NCBI GenBank assembly: GCA_963921215.1 | Contig: OY992515.1 | Span: 22,650,913 to 22,714,912, forward strand | DNA length: 64,000 bases | Direction: 5' to 3' | Source: Scoparia ambigualis | Taxonomy: Eukaryota; Arthropoda; Insecta; Lepidoptera; Crambidae | In this document: in pieces, positions 61,884 to 64,000 of the stretch | Numbering within the stretch: position 1 is the first letter of the stretch | Layout of the letters: every line of letters begins with the position of its first letter | The notes under the pieces: generated by a model | Databases searched by the model: none | Told to the model about the DNA's origin: nothing | The model's input: only the letters and a program-made list of their open reading frames with translations | Made by a program: the position numbers and the translations under genes

Positions 61884-62494
61884 AGTGTCTGTCAAAAGGG
61901 GACTATTACACTTTTGACAATTTTTGAGTTAGCGACGGAAATCTCTTTTTTGTTCTAATATCTTAGTGTGGACTTTATGTTATCCCATCAAAAGGACGTT
62001 TATTCTATACAAAATCAGCATTGAATTGACCACTTTGAATCAAAACTAAAATTATAACAAAAGGGGACATTTTTTATACTAAACCGGATAACTTTCAAAA
62101 TTATAATACAAAACGGGCCTTTTGTATTATCGAACTATGGCTGAAAAAGCGTAAAAAAGGTATAAATCATTGTATCCGAACCTAATCCGAACACTTCAAA
62201 CTATACGTCTCGGGACCAGATAAAAAATCGCCACGAGCAACAATAATAATTATCCAAAACTGGACATTATCCAAAATTTCTGATCAAAATGGGATATATT
62301 TGAAATTGTTTTACGTAGAGCACATTAAAAATGCACTTATACATATATTTATATGTTTTTGATGTATTTTAAACTATTTATTACTTAGGACACAAATTCA
62401 CTCATGTATGTATACTTATAGTTATAAAGCATCAGTTTTTCTTAATTCCTGAAAATTTGTGTTGTAGGTAATTGTCCCATTTTGAACAGACACT
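61884..62494. mobile_element. MITE with ~26-bp inverted ends
   Basis: AGTGTCTGTCAAAAGGGGAC TATTAC (61884-61909) versus the complement of AGTGTCTGTTCAAAATGGGA CAATTAC at the right end (62468-62494). The interior repeats the theme (AAAAGGGGACATT at about 62060, AAAATGGGATA at about 62287). 611 bp, no ORF or clear duplication. Confidence 0.72.
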
Positions 62495-62577
62495 GCATCT
62501 AATGTAATATGAACTTGAGCTGGGAAGAGCAGGACAGCATCGTTCTTCCTACTTGTACTGTGTTAATCGTATATTGA

Positions 62578-62905
62578 GCCGCTGCGCCATTGAGGAGCTC
62601 AATGGCGCAGCGGCTAGCGCATTCGGCTTGCGATCTTGCTTGCTAAGCCACTTTCGCAATGCCGGGTCGCTGGATGGGTGACCAAATTAAAAAAAAAACA
62701 TCTCGAGCTCCTCCGTGCTTCGGAAGGCACGTCAAGCCGTTGGTCCCGGTTGTTGTCGTAAGATGACAGTCGTTAAAACCCACCAACCCGCATTGGGCCA
62801 GCGTGGTGGGTTATGGCCCAATATCCCCACGTGCTATTGTCCACGTGGGAGGCCTGTGCCCAGTAGTGGGACGTTAATAGGCTGATGATGATGATGATGA
62901 ATCGT
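62578..62905 (+). mobile_element. SINE with tRNA A-box-like start and 5S-like motif
   Basis: TGGCGCAGCGGCTAGCGC (about 62603) looks like a tRNA A-box. GCTGGATGGGTGACC (about 62670) matches the 5S rRNA internal promoter/C-box region. Then TGCTTCGGAAGGCACGTCAA, TTAAAACCCACCAACCCGCA, CCACGTGGGAGGCCTGTGCC and a GATGATGAT tail at 62884. The 5' end carries a 17-bp perfect inverted repeat (62578-62594 / 62598-62614). Confidence 0.82.
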
Positions 62906-62944
62906 ATATACTGAAATAAATAAATTATAGAAAAAAACCGTGTA

Positions 62945-63190
62945 CTAACCGTGTTGCGTAGCGGTGAAAGAATACTACCCACCCCCTCTCTTCCCTTGGG
63001 TGTAGTAAAAGGCGACTAACGGACTAAAGATTGCGCATACATCCAACAGCACAGAGCGGCGATGGGCTCACCATATGTCATATTTGGTGAAAAGTGGACT
63101 ATGGCAGGGGACTGCTTTTGCGGTCCTCATTGCCTAGTCTCTGACTAACCCTTTGGGGATAATAGTCTTGATTATGTTGTGAATTTTTAG
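62945..63190 (+). repeat. R1 copy
   Basis: CCGTGTTGCGTAGCGGTGAA to GGGGATAATAGTCTTGATTA; a ~20-base stretch around the AGCACATGTGCAGTCG block is deleted. Confidence 0.87.
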
Positions 63191-64000
63191 TTTATTTATT
63201 TATTTAAAACTGCAATTAATCCTTGACAGTACACTGGAATCACAAAGTGTCGTTCTAGTCTTATTCTGATATCTCGAAAGAAACAGCAGTTATACCTAAC
63301 ACGAACCGATTTTTTTTCATGATTTCAAAGTTGAGAGTCCCATAGTAAACGTTATCTAAAATTATGAGCGAAAACTATCCGAATAAACCTACTAATTAAA
63401 AAATAAGTACTTTTTTATAAACTATGGAGGAAGATACGGTATGCCCCTAGTAGTATGATCAAAAAATAGTCCTACTCTCAGACTCAGAATAATAACTTTA
63501 GTTATATTCTATAGTCCTACTCAACTACATACTCTATGTAGTGTGACAGCTAATGTCAATCAAACAAGCGAGACAGCTACGCTATGCGAAAGGTTCAGCC
63601 TCAGAACCTCAGAACAATATATTGTTCTGAGCTCAGAACAATAACTATTTTTCTGAGGGTTCAGCAACTTAGAACAATTTAGTTATTGTTCTGAGTTCAG
63701 CAAGCACCCTGAAGTTTCACGACGACGACGACGCACGATGAATGAAGCTCGCACATGACAATCAATGTCATAATAAATATTTTCTAAGTACAATGAAAAT
63801 ATTATTGTTTTGGTATCTTAGATCAAATAAAAATAGCGGAAGATACGGCACGTCCATAATAATCGTCCACTGAAAAAGGGGACGATGCAGCTACACTGGT
63901 GTGCATCAGAGTCGAGTCCTGCCAGACTTGCGACCGAGGGAAATTAGGCGACGGGGACCTGATTTAAGCGGTCCATGTGCTAGAGGCGATTCACCTATCT
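63191..64000. other. Repeat debris to the window end
   Basis: 63210-63250 repeats the 55320 words. 63424 and 63836 have GGAAGATACGG, related to the MITE at 11392. 63600-63700 has several CTCAGAACAATA palindromes. GACGACGACGACG at 63721. 63880-64000 is GC-richer but shows no gene. Confidence 0.45.

Overview
The window is nuclear DNA from an insect, almost certainly a moth or butterfly (Lepidoptera). The evidence is the dense mix of tRNA- and 5S-derived SINEs, Lep1-type Helitrons, R4/Dong-, RTE- and CR1-like LINEs, a BEL/Pao element and a DIRS-like element, in AT-rich DNA with GT-AG introns.

One host gene is recognisable: Pex19, the peroxisomal membrane protein receptor/chaperone, on the + strand. 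Five coding exons lie at 945-1036, 2676-2804, 7109-7263, 8437-8557 and 22861-22971. They join in phase and end in a CaaX box (CCVM). The N-terminal exon(s) lie upstream of the window. Introns 1-4 are filled with mobile elements, and intron 4 alone is 14.3 kb.

Layout. 1-944: two LINE 3' ends, tail to tail. 1037-8436: Pex19 introns 1-3 with dispersed repeats, SINEs, a mariner MITE and a truncated Ty3/gypsy (mdg1/412-like) copy at 4661-6180. 8558-22860: intron 4, with a LINE carrying RNase H (8946-11145, 14-bp TSD), MITEs, a Tc1 element (12552-14721, TA duplication), a retroposon (15012-15865, 14-bp TSD) and a full-length-ended DIRS-like element (16760-22337). The DIRS copy has inverted terminal repeats and the internal complementary region diagnostic of DIRS1-type elements, and it carries a tandem array whose units each hold three small hairpins. 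22972-26218: Pex19 3' UTR and flank. 26224-31738: BEL/Pao element with 5-bp TSD, intact gag-protease and deleted reverse transcriptase. 34311-39997: CR1/L2-like LINE with a complete 974-codon ORF2 and an ORF1 broken by a hAT-type MITE. 40000-64000: no host gene seen; nested MITEs, foldbacks, SINEs, Helitrons and two tandem arrays.

Family labels used below. R1: a ~250-270 bp SINE-like repeat, about 20 copies. R2: a ~0.5 kb repeat, 4 copies. R4: a 316-350 bp element found twice at the same nucleotide of R1. R5: a small repeat with two copies. R6: the repeat that became the 86-bp minisatellite. Several elements date each other by nesting: LINE in R1, R4 in R1, R1 in DIRS, hAT MITE in LINE, Helitron in foldback. 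All coordinates and matches were read by eye; family names rest on motifs, not database searches.
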